A stretch of 20,597 nucleotides of DNA from an uncultured Acinetobacter sp. GTDB lineage: Bacteria; Pseudomonadota; Gammaproteobacteria; Pseudomonadales; Moraxellaceae. This document shows positions 1 to 6,649 of the stretch, piece by piece. The DNA is taken from assembly GCA_900771065.1 (NCBI GenBank), contig CAAGMP010000057.1, positions 1 through 20,597 of the forward strand, written 5' to 3'. The notes under the pieces are model-generated. The model was not told the origin of the DNA. It made no database searches and saw only the letters and a program-made list of their open reading frames with translations. Within the stretch, counting starts at the first letter, position 1, and each line of letters opens with the position of its first letter. Position numbers and translations under genes: made by a program.

Positions 1-75
1 AAAAAAAGCCATTTTTTTATAGAAAAAAAATATTTATTGTTTAAAATGCACATGTTGTAAAGCAAATGCCCTCAC

Positions 76-1203
76 ATGAATTCTTTATTTATCCAACAAC
101 AAACTGAACTCGATTCCCTTATTGCGCGCATGCAGCCAAACCAAATTTATGGTTTAGACACTGAATTTATTAAAGTCGATACATTGTGGCCTAAGCTAGG
201 TGTATTACAAATTAATTTAGAGCGGCAAGTCTATTTATTAGATGGGACAACTTTAGATTTAACGCAATTTTGGCATCATATTTTTCAAGCAAAACAAAAT
301 ATTTTTCATGCTTGTGGTGAAGATATTGATTTAATTTATCACTTTTCTAAACAAAGAAATTTAGACAATGTTTTTGATACCCAAGTAGCATTGGCATTTT
401 TAGGTTATGGTTTGCAAATTAGTTATCAAAATGCATTGAAATTAATTTTAAATATTGATATCGAAAAAGATCAAACACGTTCCGATTGGTTAGCACGTCC
501 ATTGTCAACAGAGCAATTAAATTATGCTGCCAATGATGTGCTGTATATTATGCAATTGGCAGAGCGTATTAAATGGATGTTAAATGAAAAAAAATTGTTG
601 GCTTATGTTGAAGAAGATTGTCGTCATTTAACTTATGAAATTGGTCAGAAAACGCCTTTAGCGTGTTTATATCAAGATATTGGTCATTATCGATATTCTC
701 GCCGTCAATTAATGCAAATTCAACAATTAGCACAGTGGCGTGAACAATTGGCATGCTCGCAAAATATACCGCGTAGTTTTATTTTAAAAAATATCACCAT
801 CAATGATTTAGTTGAAAAAAATCCGAAAACCATTTTTCAGTTAAGTTCAGTGAAAAATATTCGTCCTAATATCATACGTGATCACGGTAAAACCATTTTG
901 GCTCTGTTAAAAGAATTGCCTGAACCCACTTTATGGCCTGAAAAATTACCTAAACCTTTTCGTTATTATTTAAATGATACTGCTCAACAGATTGATAATT
1001 TAGTTCAAAAAGTTTCATATCAGCTTGATATTCCAAAAGAAATTTTATTGCGTAAAAAATGGTTAACTGCATTGCAACAGCATGTTTTAACTCATTCAGC
1101 GCAAGCAACTTTGCCATGTTATTTGTTGGGTTGGCGTTATGACTTATTGACTGTACCTGTTATCGCACTTTTACAAGCCGATCAGCAAGCTGCGGTGGCG
1201 TGA
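76..1203 (+). CDS. rnd: Ribonuclease D (DEDDy 3'-5' exoribonuclease)
   Basis: RNase D trims the 3' ends of tRNA precursors and other small RNAs in the cytoplasm. The 375-residue product has the same length as E. coli RNase D. The exonuclease domain comes first: DTE at 28-30 gives the first two metal ligands (D28, E30), HACGEDID at 78-85 supplies D85, and the third motif has Y150 and D154, the DEDDy pattern. An HRDC-type helical region follows at about 208-285, then a helical C-terminal part. The ATG at 76 is the only in-frame ATG after a stop codon at 58-60; no clear Shine-Dalgarno sequence precedes it. A YcgL-family gene follows on the same strand, a pairing I associate with Acinetobacter. 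No catalytic residue is missing. Identity is very likely. Confidence 0.95.
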   Translation: MNSLFIQQQTELDSLIARMQPNQIYGLDTEFIKVDTLWPKLGVLQINLERQVYLLDGTTLDLTQFWHHIFQAKQNIFHACGEDIDLIYHFSKQRNLDNVFDTQVALAFLGYGLQISYQNALKLILNIDIEKDQTRSDWLARPLSTEQLNYAANDVLYIMQLAERIKWMLNEKKLLAYVEEDCRHLTYEIGQKTPLACLYQDIGHYRYSRRQLMQIQQLAQWREQLACSQNIPRSFILKNITINDLVEKNPKTIFQLSSVKNIRPNIIRDHGKTILALLKELPEPTLWPEKLPKPFRYYLNDTAQQIDNLVQKVSYQLDIPKEILLRKKWLTALQQHVLTHSAQATLPCYLLGWRYDLLTVPVIALLQADQQAAVA

Positions 1204-1281
1204 AAAGCATGGTATTTCTTGATCATCGAACCTGACAAGATTAAGATAGCGAAATTATATGTTGGCATGGATCTTGAGATT

Positions 1282-1572
1282 ATGTTGTGTTCTATTTATA
1301 AATCGAGCAAAAAAGATGAAATGTATCTTTATGTCGCTCATGTTGAAAATCAAGATGATCCATTAGAAGTTGTACCTGAAATGATTCGTCAAGCGTTTGG
1401 TCGTGCAACCTTTGTCATGAATTTGCAATTGCATGCTGAACGGAAATTGGCACGTGTTAATGTATTGCATGTGATAGATTCAATTGAAACCAAAGGTTTT
1501 TTTATTCAAATGCCACCTGAAGGTTTAATTAATCCAAATGCAGTTGCACCTGAAGGCTTACGCGGCGCATAA
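1282..1572 (+). CDS. YcgL-domain protein
   Basis: This is a small soluble protein of the YcgL family (Pfam PF05166), whose molecular function I do not know. From the chosen ATG it has 96 residues. It begins with the family's typical CSIYKSSKKDEMYLYV stretch and ends with QMPPEGLINPNAVAPEGLRGA-type sequence, as in other Acinetobacter YcgL proteins. The reading frame is open further upstream, with a possible TTG start at 1219 and another ATG at 1267. I prefer 1282 because family members start right before the C-x-I-Y motif, and a weak TTGAG lies a few bases upstream. The extra 21 residues of the TTG version do not match anything I recognise. It probably lies in a transcription unit with rnd upstream and the membrane protein downstream. 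Confidence 0.85.
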   Translation: MLCSIYKSSKKDEMYLYVAHVENQDDPLEVVPEMIRQAFGRATFVMNLQLHAERKLARVNVLHVIDSIETKGFFIQMPPEGLINPNAVAPEGLRGA

Positions 1573-1593
1573 CTTTGTTTCAGGAGGAGCACA

Positions 1594-1962
1594 ATGGGAA
1601 TTTTAACGTTTTTAGATGCGATTCCTGAATTTTATATTGCCATTACTGTCTATATTGTCGGTAGTATGATTATTTTGGCATCATGGTATAGCATTGCCTT
1701 GCGTTTACCCAAGTTTTTAGGCGGTCTAACTTGGCTGCTTTTGTTTACTATTTTAGCTACACCAACAGTGTCGGTTGGACAAAATGCTGAAATTGCACCT
1801 GCATTTTGTGGTCTTCTTTTTGGTATTTTAACCAAAGATTATCCAATTATTTGGACAAATTTATCATTATTGTGCTTTGTTTTTGGTTTAGGTTGTCTTA
1901 TTGGTTTTGCTTGGACAAAATATAAAAGTGACTCAAATTCACAAAGTAAAAATCCACTTTAA
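1594..1962 (+). CDS. Small integral membrane protein, function unknown
   Basis: I do not recognise a named family for this 122-residue protein. Hydrophobic stretches at about 13-37, 41-60 and 88-108, and a weaker one at about 66-82, predict three or four inner-membrane spans. A short polar lysine- and serine-rich tail ends it. There is no cleavable signal peptide and no obvious catalytic motif. Translation is well supported: AGGAGG lies 7 bases before the ATG, the strongest ribosome binding site in this region. The gene starts 21 bases after the YcgL gene, so the two are probably co-transcribed. A weak hairpin with a T-run follows it before trpB. Confidence 0.8.
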   Translation: MGILTFLDAIPEFYIAITVYIVGSMIILASWYSIALRLPKFLGGLTWLLLFTILATPTVSVGQNAEIAPAFCGLLFGILTKDYPIIWTNLSLLCFVFGLGCLIGFAWTKYKSDSNSQSKNPL

Positions 1963-1971
1963 TATCAATTC

Positions 1972-2015
1972 AGCACTTTGAAGCATAGACAAGAAGTGCT
2001 TAAATAGCTTTTTTT
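1972..2015 (+). terminator. Possible weak terminator or attenuator before trpB
   Basis: AGCACTT at 1972-1978 pairs with AAGTGCT at 1994-2000, a 7-bp stem with a 15-base loop, and is followed after a short gap by a run of eight Ts at 2008-2015. The long loop and the gap between stem and T-run make it a weak candidate. It could end the rnd-ycgL transcript or form part of the trpB leader. No tryptophan-rich leader peptide is seen. Confidence 0.3.
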
Positions 2016-2041
2016 GTTTGATCGTATTATGAGGGGAAGTT

Positions 2042-3250
2042 ATGGATCATCAAATTAATGGGATTGCATTGCCTAACGAAGAAGGTTTTTTTGGTGCATA
2101 TGGTGGTCAGTTTATTCCCGATAATTTAAAACAAGCAATGGATGAGATTAAAGTTGCTTATGAACAAATTCGCCAAACCGATGAATTTAAAAATGAATTA
2201 TCTGATTTGTTAACGCATTACGTGGGTCGTCCAAGTCCATTATTTTATGCAAAACGCTTATCTGAGCAGTTAGGCGGCGCGCAAATTTACTTGAAACGTG
2301 AAGATTTAAATCATACTGGCGCACATAAAATTAACCACTGTTTAGGTGAAGCGTTACTGGCAAAATACATGGGTAAAACCAAAGTAATTGCTGAAACAGG
2401 TGCAGGTCAACATGGTGTTGCTTTGGCGACAGCGTGTGCTTTAGTTGGTATTCCATGTGAAATTCATATGGGGCAGGTCGACATTGAAAAAGAGCATCCC
2501 AATGTCGTTAAAATGAAAATTTTAGGTGCAAATTTAATTGCGGTCACACGTGGCACGGCAACTTTAAAAGATGCGGTCGATAGTGCATTTGAAGAATATT
2601 TAAAAGATCCAAAAAATTATATTTATGCAATTGGTTCAGTTGTTGGGCCGCATCCATTTCCAATGATGGTCCGTGATTTCCAAGCGATTATTGGTGATGA
2701 AATTAAAATTCAATCACAAGATCGTTTTGGACATAATCCGAATTATGTTGTGGCTTGCGTGGGTGGTGGTTCTAATGCAATGGGTGCATTTTCAGCATTT
2801 TTAAATGATGAAGATGTGAAATTGGTTGGTGTAGAACCTGCGGGTCATGGTTTAGACACGGATATGCACTCCGCAAGTTTAACTTTAGGCAAACCAAGTC
2901 AGTTACATGGCATGGCATGCTATGTTTTGGAAGATGAAGCAGGTGAGCCTTTACCCGTGCATTCAATTGCATCAGGTTTGGATTATCCAGGTGTTGGACC
3001 ACAACATAGTTTGTTAAAAGATTTGGGTCGTGTTGAATACACCACAGCAACAGATCAAGAGTGTTTAGATGCTTTTATCACTTTATCTCGTGTTGAAGGC
3101 ATTGTTCCTGCTTTAGAAAGTTCGCATGCTGTGGCATGGGCATTACGTGAAGCACCAAAAATGGATAAAAATGTTAAGATCGTGGTCAATCTTTCGGGGC
3201 GTGGTGACAAAGATGCCGATTATGTCGCGAAAAAATTAAACTTAAATTAA
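2042..3250 (+). CDS. trpB: Tryptophan synthase beta chain
   Basis: TrpB condenses indole with L-serine to give L-tryptophan, normally in an alpha2-beta2 complex with TrpA in the cytoplasm. The product has 402 residues, normal for the family. The PLP-binding lysine is K96 in HTGAHKIN (Salmonella K87), the catalytic glutamate is E118 in ETGAGQHG (Salmonella E109), and the phosphate loop GGGSN is at 240-244. The COMM domain in between and the C-terminal SGRGDKD stretch are intact. GAGGGGAAG sits just before the ATG, a strong ribosome binding site. No trpA or trpF lies next to it: the gene is between a membrane protein and a terminator. TrpA must therefore be encoded elsewhere. The enzyme itself looks fully functional. 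Confidence 0.97.
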   Translation: MDHQINGIALPNEEGFFGAYGGQFIPDNLKQAMDEIKVAYEQIRQTDEFKNELSDLLTHYVGRPSPLFYAKRLSEQLGGAQIYLKREDLNHTGAHKINHCLGEALLAKYMGKTKVIAETGAGQHGVALATACALVGIPCEIHMGQVDIEKEHPNVVKMKILGANLIAVTRGTATLKDAVDSAFEEYLKDPKNYIYAIGSVVGPHPFPMMVRDFQAIIGDEIKIQSQDRFGHNPNYVVACVGGGSNAMGAFSAFLNDEDVKLVGVEPAGHGLDTDMHSASLTLGKPSQLHGMACYVLEDEAGEPLPVHSIASGLDYPGVGPQHSLLKDLGRVEYTTATDQECLDAFITLSRVEGIVPALESSHAVAWALREAPKMDKNVKIVVNLSGRGDKDADYVAKKLNLN

Positions 3251-3252
3251 GC

Positions 3253-3283
3253 AAAAAAACCTCGCAAATGCGAGGTTTTTTTT
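3253..3283. terminator. Bidirectional Rho-independent terminator (trpB / CBS gene)
   Basis: CCTCGC at 3260-3265 pairs with GCGAGG at 3270-3275 around an AAAT loop. Seven As precede the stem and eight Ts follow it, so it can stop transcription in both directions. It lies between the convergent trpB and CBS-domain genes, and its T-run reaches the stop codon of the latter. Confidence 0.9.
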
Positions 3284-3713
3284 AACCTGAAATATATTGT
3301 TGCAGTTGATGAATTAATTTTTGTTGATCTTCCAAGGCTGCTTTAACTAAATCGCCAATTGCAATCATGGCAATTAATTGATCATTTTCAACCACAGGCA
3401 AATGGCGCAAATGTCCATTAGTCATAATTTTTAAACATTCTTCAACTTTAGCGTGACGTGTTACAGTAATAACTTTATGTGTCATAATTTCATGGACTAA
3501 CGTACTTGTCGATGCACGATTTTTGAGCTCTACTTTATGCGTGTAGTCACGTTCAGACACAATCCCGATAACTTTTTGATTTTCATCGGTCACAACCAAT
3601 GCACCAATATTTTTATCTGCCATAATTTCAATGGCTTTGCGTACAGTGGCATTGGGCGCAATGGTATAAATCGCTGCATCTTTTAATTCAAGTACTTGAA
3701 CAACAGTGGTCAT
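3282..3713 (-). CDS. Two-CBS-domain protein
   Basis: This is a stand-alone protein of 143 residues made of two CBS domains, at about 8-65 and 75-135. The first contains the GALVVTDENQKVIGIVSERD core, the second the HLRHLPVVENDQLIAMI core. Such paired domains (Bateman modules) usually bind adenine nucleotides such as AMP, ATP or S-adenosylmethionine and act as regulators. The ligand and the partner cannot be read from the sequence. AAGGA lies a suitable distance before the ATG, inside the end of the upstream gene. The DUF2750-like gene ends 3 bases before this start, so the two form an operon. Confidence 0.88.
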   Translation of the reverse strand: MTTVVQVLELKDAAIYTIAPNATVRKAIEIMADKNIGALVVTDENQKVIGIVSERDYTHKVELKNRASTSTLVHEIMTHKVITVTRHAKVEECLKIMTNGHLRHLPVVENDQLIAMIAIGDLVKAALEDQQKLIHQLQQYISG

Positions 3714-3716
3714 ATT

Positions 3717-4109
3717 TTACGGATTCCTTAGTTTGTTTTGGTTATGGGTTAAGAAAATTTTTTGCATTAAAACATTATTGAGTTTCATTTTTATACGCTG
3801 ATGACTACATAAAGTTGGTGTAATATTTAAACGCTTCAAAGTCGGTAGCAAAAAATGATTAAAATTTTGTTGTGAAATGAGTCGTGGTTGATAATTTGGC
3901 CAATATGTTTTGGCATATTGATGTGCTTGAAACTGATTGAGCCAAAATGGAAAAATAAAATCTTCGTGGTCTAAAGTCATTGCCCAACCATTTTTGTACA
4001 ATCCCCAAAAATGATTTGAATACATTAAAGTTTTAAGTGCGGCAATTTTAATTAAAAATTCTTTTGCTTTTGAGCAAGGGTGTAAATCGTGAATTTGAAA
4101 TGTAGACAT
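3717..4109 (-). CDS. DUF2750-like protein, function unknown
   Basis: This 130-residue product has no known function. Its middle part resembles DUF2750: FWGLYKNGWAM at about 34-44, then FPFW, a run of aromatic residues with YWPNYQPRLIS at about 69-79, and an F-x-x-FLLPTLKRL stretch at about 83-92. I made this assignment from memory of the family pattern, so it is tentative. The protein has no signal peptide or membrane span. No good Shine-Dalgarno sequence precedes the ATG. The gene is first in a two-gene unit with the CBS protein, ending 3 bases before it, which suggests linked expression. The C-terminal 35 residues are lysine- and asparagine-rich and look poorly conserved. Confidence 0.7.
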   Translation of the reverse strand: MSTFQIHDLHPCSKAKEFLIKIAALKTLMYSNHFWGLYKNGWAMTLDHEDFIFPFWLNQFQAHQYAKTYWPNYQPRLISQQNFNHFLLPTLKRLNITPTLCSHQRIKMKLNNVLMQKIFLTHNQNKLRNP

Positions 4110-4169
4110 AAAACAGCGAGTTTGTGATTTTACTCCGATTTTAATAAATAAACATGACGATATAATTGC

Positions 4170-4206
4170 AAAAAATAAAAAAGGGCAACTATGCTTGCAT
4201 AGTTGC
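4170..4206 (-). terminator. Rho-independent terminator overlapping the Sel1-like CDS end
   Basis: GCAACTATG at 4185-4193 and CATAGTTGC at 4198-4206 form a perfect 9-bp stem with a 4-base loop. On the minus strand it is followed by CCC and a T-run broken by a single A (4170-4182). The stem contains the last codons and the TAG stop of the Sel1-like gene. Confidence 0.85.
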
Positions 4207-4422
4207 GAGGTTATGCCAATATTGTGCTTTTAGCGAATCACGTTCTACACGAAAACCTTGATAATAAAGTTCTGCTAAAAAAACAGCTGATTTGCCATGT
4301 CCTGCACGCGCCACTTGTTCTAATGCTTTTACTGCATTTTCAAAATGCATTTCAGATTGAATAGTTTTAACTGCATCTGCGTAGACGCATTCTAAGTCAT
4401 GATGGGGGATAGATAAAATCAT
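4189..4422 (-). CDS. Short Sel1-repeat-like protein
   Basis: This is a 77-residue protein that appears to be almost entirely one helical repeat unit. The stretch at about 45-73 (AVFLAELYYQGFRVERDSLK and the following AQYWHNLA) fits the Sel1 pattern of A-x2-L-x2-L-Y-x2-G-x-x-V-x2-D-x2-K-A-x2-W-x2-A. The part before it may be a degenerate first repeat. Sel1 repeats bind partner proteins, but nothing shows which partner. There is no signal peptide, so a cytoplasmic location is likely. AAGGAG lies 7 bases before the ATG, which supports the start. It is transcribed away from the 4637 gene and has its own terminator, so it is probably a single-gene unit. Confidence 0.8.
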   Translation of the reverse strand: MILSIPHHDLECVYADAVKTIQSEMHFENAVKALEQVARAGHGKSAVFLAELYYQGFRVERDSLKAQYWHNLATMQA

Positions 4423-4636
4423 TCTAAAACTCCTTATTTTAATTATGATTAAAAGTTATCTTTGATTAGATAAACTTCAACATCAAGATAATTGATTTAT
4501 ATTTAATACATATTACAGTCTAACAAATTTGTCAAATAAAAGGTGGTTGTTTTTCGTTTTCTAAGAATATAGTATGTGCTTATAAATAGAAAATAACAAA
4601 TTAACATAAAGTTATCTTAAGAAGAGGTGTAGAAAA
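4423..4636. promoter_or_regulatory. Divergent promoter region between the Sel1-like gene and the 4637 gene
   Basis: This 214-base AT-rich gap must hold promoters for both flanking genes. For the plus strand, TTGTTT at 4547-4552 and TATAGT at 4568-4573 give a weak -35/-10 pair with only 15 bases between them. An 11-base direct repeat, AAAGTTATCTT, occurs at 4452-4462 and 4608-4618, close to each start codon. An imperfect inverted repeat (AAGTTATCT / AGATAAACTT) lies at 4453-4477. No coding sequence is seen. Confidence 0.45.
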
Positions 4637-4993
4637 ATGACCCATGTATTAAGTGGCGTAAGCTTAGATGTTCCTGTGGTTCAAGCTCAAGTTCGTGAAT
4701 TAGCTCAACAACATCATCAACGTTTACATGATGTACGTACTGATCATAAAGTGCATTTAGGACAATTTTTGTTACAACAACAAAGTGAATTACATGCGTT
4801 TACGCATCAACTGAGTAAAGAACAAGAAAAAGAGTTTTATCATATTTATCGTTCAGAAATGAATCGTTTAGCTAAAGAGCAAATTGCACATGACCATGCT
4901 GAACATCAAGAAAAATTAATGCCTATTTTTGTTGCCTTAGTGATCGTTGCATTAGGCATTTATTTTACTTTTGTACCGCGAGTTATTACTTAA
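4637..4993 (+). CDS. Tail-anchored small protein, function unknown
   Basis: I do not recognise a family for this 118-residue protein. Residues 1-93 are strongly helical and rich in Q, H, E and K, and may form a coiled coil. Residues 95-114 (LMPIFVALVIVALGIYFTFV) are one hydrophobic span at the very end, followed only by PRVIT. This is the layout of a C-tail-anchored inner-membrane protein with its helical part in the cytoplasm. There is no signal peptide. AAGAGG lies a suitable distance before the ATG. It shares its strand with the next small membrane protein and with ftsY. Nothing in the sequence suggests an enzyme. Confidence 0.75.
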   Translation: MTHVLSGVSLDVPVVQAQVRELAQQHHQRLHDVRTDHKVHLGQFLLQQQSELHAFTHQLSKEQEKEFYHIYRSEMNRLAKEQIAHDHAEHQEKLMPIFVALVIVALGIYFTFVPRVIT

Positions 4994-5023
4994 TTTACTT
5001 GAGAATATTTTTATATCGGCATA

Positions 5024-5046
5024 AACTAGCTCAATTCGAGGTAGTT
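5024..5046 (+). promoter_or_regulatory. Possible hairpin covering the ribosome binding site of the 5048 gene
   Basis: AACTAGCTC at 5024-5032 can pair with GAGGTAGTT at 5038-5046 at 8 of 9 positions, with a 5-base loop. The GAGG Shine-Dalgarno sequence (5038-5041) lies in the 3' arm, so the fold would hide it. The stability is modest and it may be coincidental. Confidence 0.35.
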
Positions 5047-5047
5047 T

Positions 5048-5359
5048 ATGTATAAAATTCATACTATTAAGTCTAAATTTTCTTTAGAACAGTTTTACAA
5101 TTTTGCTTTGGTGTTTATTATTTTTGGGGTGATATTAACCGCATATTTAGCATTAAATAAGCAAATTGATTATGCACAAGTCCAAAATGTTCATCAAATC
5201 GCCTTACAGTCTACCTATAAAAAATCGCAAAATATGGCGTATGATTTGCTTATGCAAGAGCAAATTAAAGTAGGTGAGTATTTTCGACTCATGATGTCAT
5301 ATCAACTTGAAGAAAGTAAGTCTAAACATTTACCTCCTGTAGCCGTTGAACGCTATTGA
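5048..5359 (+). CDS. Small N-terminally anchored membrane protein, function unknown
   Basis: This 103-residue protein belongs to no family I can name. A single hydrophobic span lies at about 17-37 (YNFALVFIIFGVILTAYLAL), followed by a mostly helical polar region with many Q, K and E. The short N-terminus carries several basic residues before the span, so the C-terminal part is probably periplasmic. This is an uncleaved anchor rather than a clear signal peptide. GAGG precedes the ATG by 6 bases, but it lies in a possible hairpin (5024-5046). The gene lies 54 bases after the tail-anchored gene and 79 bases before ftsY, so the three may be co-transcribed. Confidence 0.72.
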   Translation: MYKIHTIKSKFSLEQFYNFALVFIIFGVILTAYLALNKQIDYAQVQNVHQIALQSTYKKSQNMAYDLLMQEQIKVGEYFRLMMSYQLEESKSKHLPPVAVERY

Positions 5360-5438
5360 GCAATTCGCGCAATGAAAAAACTTTTAGGTTGTGTTAGCAT
5401 TCTCCTTTTTTAACGCAATGCTTTTTAAGGGTTTCAGC

Positions 5439-6518
5439 ATGCAACAGCAATCTTATGGGCAAAACAAATTTTTGATTGATGCTGATATTGGAGATGACGA
5501 TGTCACCTTACCAAATTTACCGTCATTGAATGTACCCATTGTTGAAGAAGATACAACTGCAAATTTACAACAACAACAGCAAGAAAAACCAAAAGGTGGC
5601 TTTTTTAGCCGCATGAAAGAAGGTTTGACCAAAACACGTAAGAACTTTACCGATGGTATGGTCAACATCTTAATTGGTGGTAAAGAAATTGACGATGAGT
5701 TATTAGAAGAAGTTGAAGAGCAATTATTAATTGCTGATATTGGTGTTGATGCAACCAAAACCATTATTGCGAATTTAACCGAGCGTACCGCACGTGGTGA
5801 CTTAATTTATTCACATGCTTTGTATAAAGCTTTACAAGAAGAGTTAGTGGCACTACTTGCTCCACGTGTTAAACCATTACATATTGACCCAAATAAATCA
5901 CCTTATGTTATTTTGGTAGTTGGTGTAAATGGAGTAGGAAAAACCACAACCATTGGTAAATTGGCTAAACGCTTACAAGGTGAAGGCAAAAAAGTGATGT
6001 TGGCTGCGGGTGATACTTTCCGTGCAGCAGCAACTGAACAGCTTCAAATTTGGGGTGAACGTAATGATGTTGCCGTGGTTGCACAAGGTCATGGTGCAGA
6101 CAGTGCCTCTGTTATTTTTGATGCGTTTGAAAGTGCACGTGCTAAAGGTGTTGATGTATTAATTGCCGATACAGCAGGACGTTTGCACAATAAAAGTAAC
6201 TTAATGCAAGAATTGACCAAAGTAAAACGGGTCATGCAAAAAATTGATGCTACAGCACCACATGAAGTGATGTTGGTTGTCGATGCAGGTACAGGTCAAA
6301 ATGCAATCAATCAAGTGCAGCTTTTTGATGAAGCAGTGGGCTTAACAGGTATTACCATTACCAAATTAGATGGCACAGCAAAAGGCGGTGTTTTATTTAA
6401 TATTGCCAGTAAAACACACGTACCAATTCGCTTTATTGGTGTGGGTGAAAAAATTGATGACTTACGTCCATTTTCTGCAAAGTCATTTGTTGCGGCTTTA
6501 TTTGAAACTGATAAATAA
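5439..6518 (+). CDS. ftsY: Signal recognition particle receptor FtsY
   Basis: FtsY is the membrane-associated GTPase that receives signal recognition particle-ribosome complexes and passes nascent membrane proteins to SecYEG. From the chosen ATG the product has 359 residues. A short acidic, Q-rich A region (1-52) leads into an amphipathic basic helix (54-70), then the N domain and the G domain. GTPase motifs are intact: GVNGVGKTT at 162-170, DTFRAAATEQL at 192-202, DTAGR at 244-248, TKLDG at 308-312 and GVGEKIDDLRPF at 334-345. The frame is open back to a GTG at 5391, with an ATG at 5418. I chose 5439 because AAGGG lies 7 bases upstream, while the other starts lack such a site. In E. coli the partners ftsE and ftsX follow ftsY; here they do not. 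A terminator follows. Confidence 0.96.
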   Translation: MQQQSYGQNKFLIDADIGDDDVTLPNLPSLNVPIVEEDTTANLQQQQQEKPKGGFFSRMKEGLTKTRKNFTDGMVNILIGGKEIDDELLEEVEEQLLIADIGVDATKTIIANLTERTARGDLIYSHALYKALQEELVALLAPRVKPLHIDPNKSPYVILVVGVNGVGKTTTIGKLAKRLQGEGKKVMLAAGDTFRAAATEQLQIWGERNDVAVVAQGHGADSASVIFDAFESARAKGVDVLIADTAGRLHNKSNLMQELTKVKRVMQKIDATAPHEVMLVVDAGTGQNAINQVQLFDEAVGLTGITITKLDGTAKGGVLFNIASKTHVPIRFIGVGEKIDDLRPFSAKSFVAALFETDK

Positions 6519-6537
6519 AAATATGACTATAGTCACG

Positions 6538-6565
6538 AAAACTCCATTTTATATGGAGTTTTTTT
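6538..6565 (+). terminator. Rho-independent terminator after ftsY
   Basis: ACTCCAT at 6541-6547 pairs with ATGGAGT at 6553-6559 around a 5-base loop. Flanking As and Ts extend the stem, and Ts run to 6565. It lies 20 bases after the ftsY stop codon. A perfect 12-base palindrome, TGACTATAGTCA (6524-6535), sits between the stop codon and this stem. Confidence 0.85.
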
Positions 6566-6588
6566 ATTTTTTTTAAATAATATTTTTT

Positions 6589-6620
6589 TTGAAAAAATAA
6601 GAATAGCGTTACAATATAGT
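6589..6620 (+). promoter_or_regulatory. Possible promoter of the nitroreductase-like gene
   Basis: TTGAAA at 6589-6594 could be a -35 box. TACAAT at 6610-6615 (spacing 15) or TATAGT at 6615-6620 (spacing 20) could be the -10 box. Neither spacing is ideal. A promoter is expected here because a terminator lies just upstream. Confidence 0.35.
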
Positions 6621-6649
6621 TAGTTTATTTTTGCTTTTGGGGAGTCCTA

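Noticed and set aside
1..20. A-run, GCCA and T-run at the window start as a terminator
   Set aside because: Only the 3' half of a possible stem is visible and the other half would lie outside the window, so it cannot be supported.
1219..1281. Longer YcgL protein starting at TTG 1219
   Set aside because: Family members begin just before the C-x-I-Y motif and the extra residues match nothing I recognise.
2772..3050. Minus-strand open frame inside trpB (and similar antisense frames in tamA, tamB, folK and prfA)
   Set aside because: These run opposite to strongly conserved genes, lack ribosome binding sites and resemble no protein family; they are frame shadows.
5372..5413. 13-codon open frame before ftsY reading MKKLLGCVSILLF
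   Set aside because: It looks like the start of a lipoprotein signal peptide but stops after 13 codons and has no Shine-Dalgarno sequence; it overlaps the region where alternative ftsY starts lie.
5391..5438. Longer FtsY beginning at GTG 5391 or ATG 5418
   Set aside because: No ribosome binding site suits these starts, while ATG 5439 has AAGGG 7 bases upstream.
6524..6535. Perfect palindrome TGACTATAGTCA as an operator
   Set aside because: It lies between the ftsY stop codon and its terminator, a poor place for an operator, and a 12-base palindrome can arise by chance.
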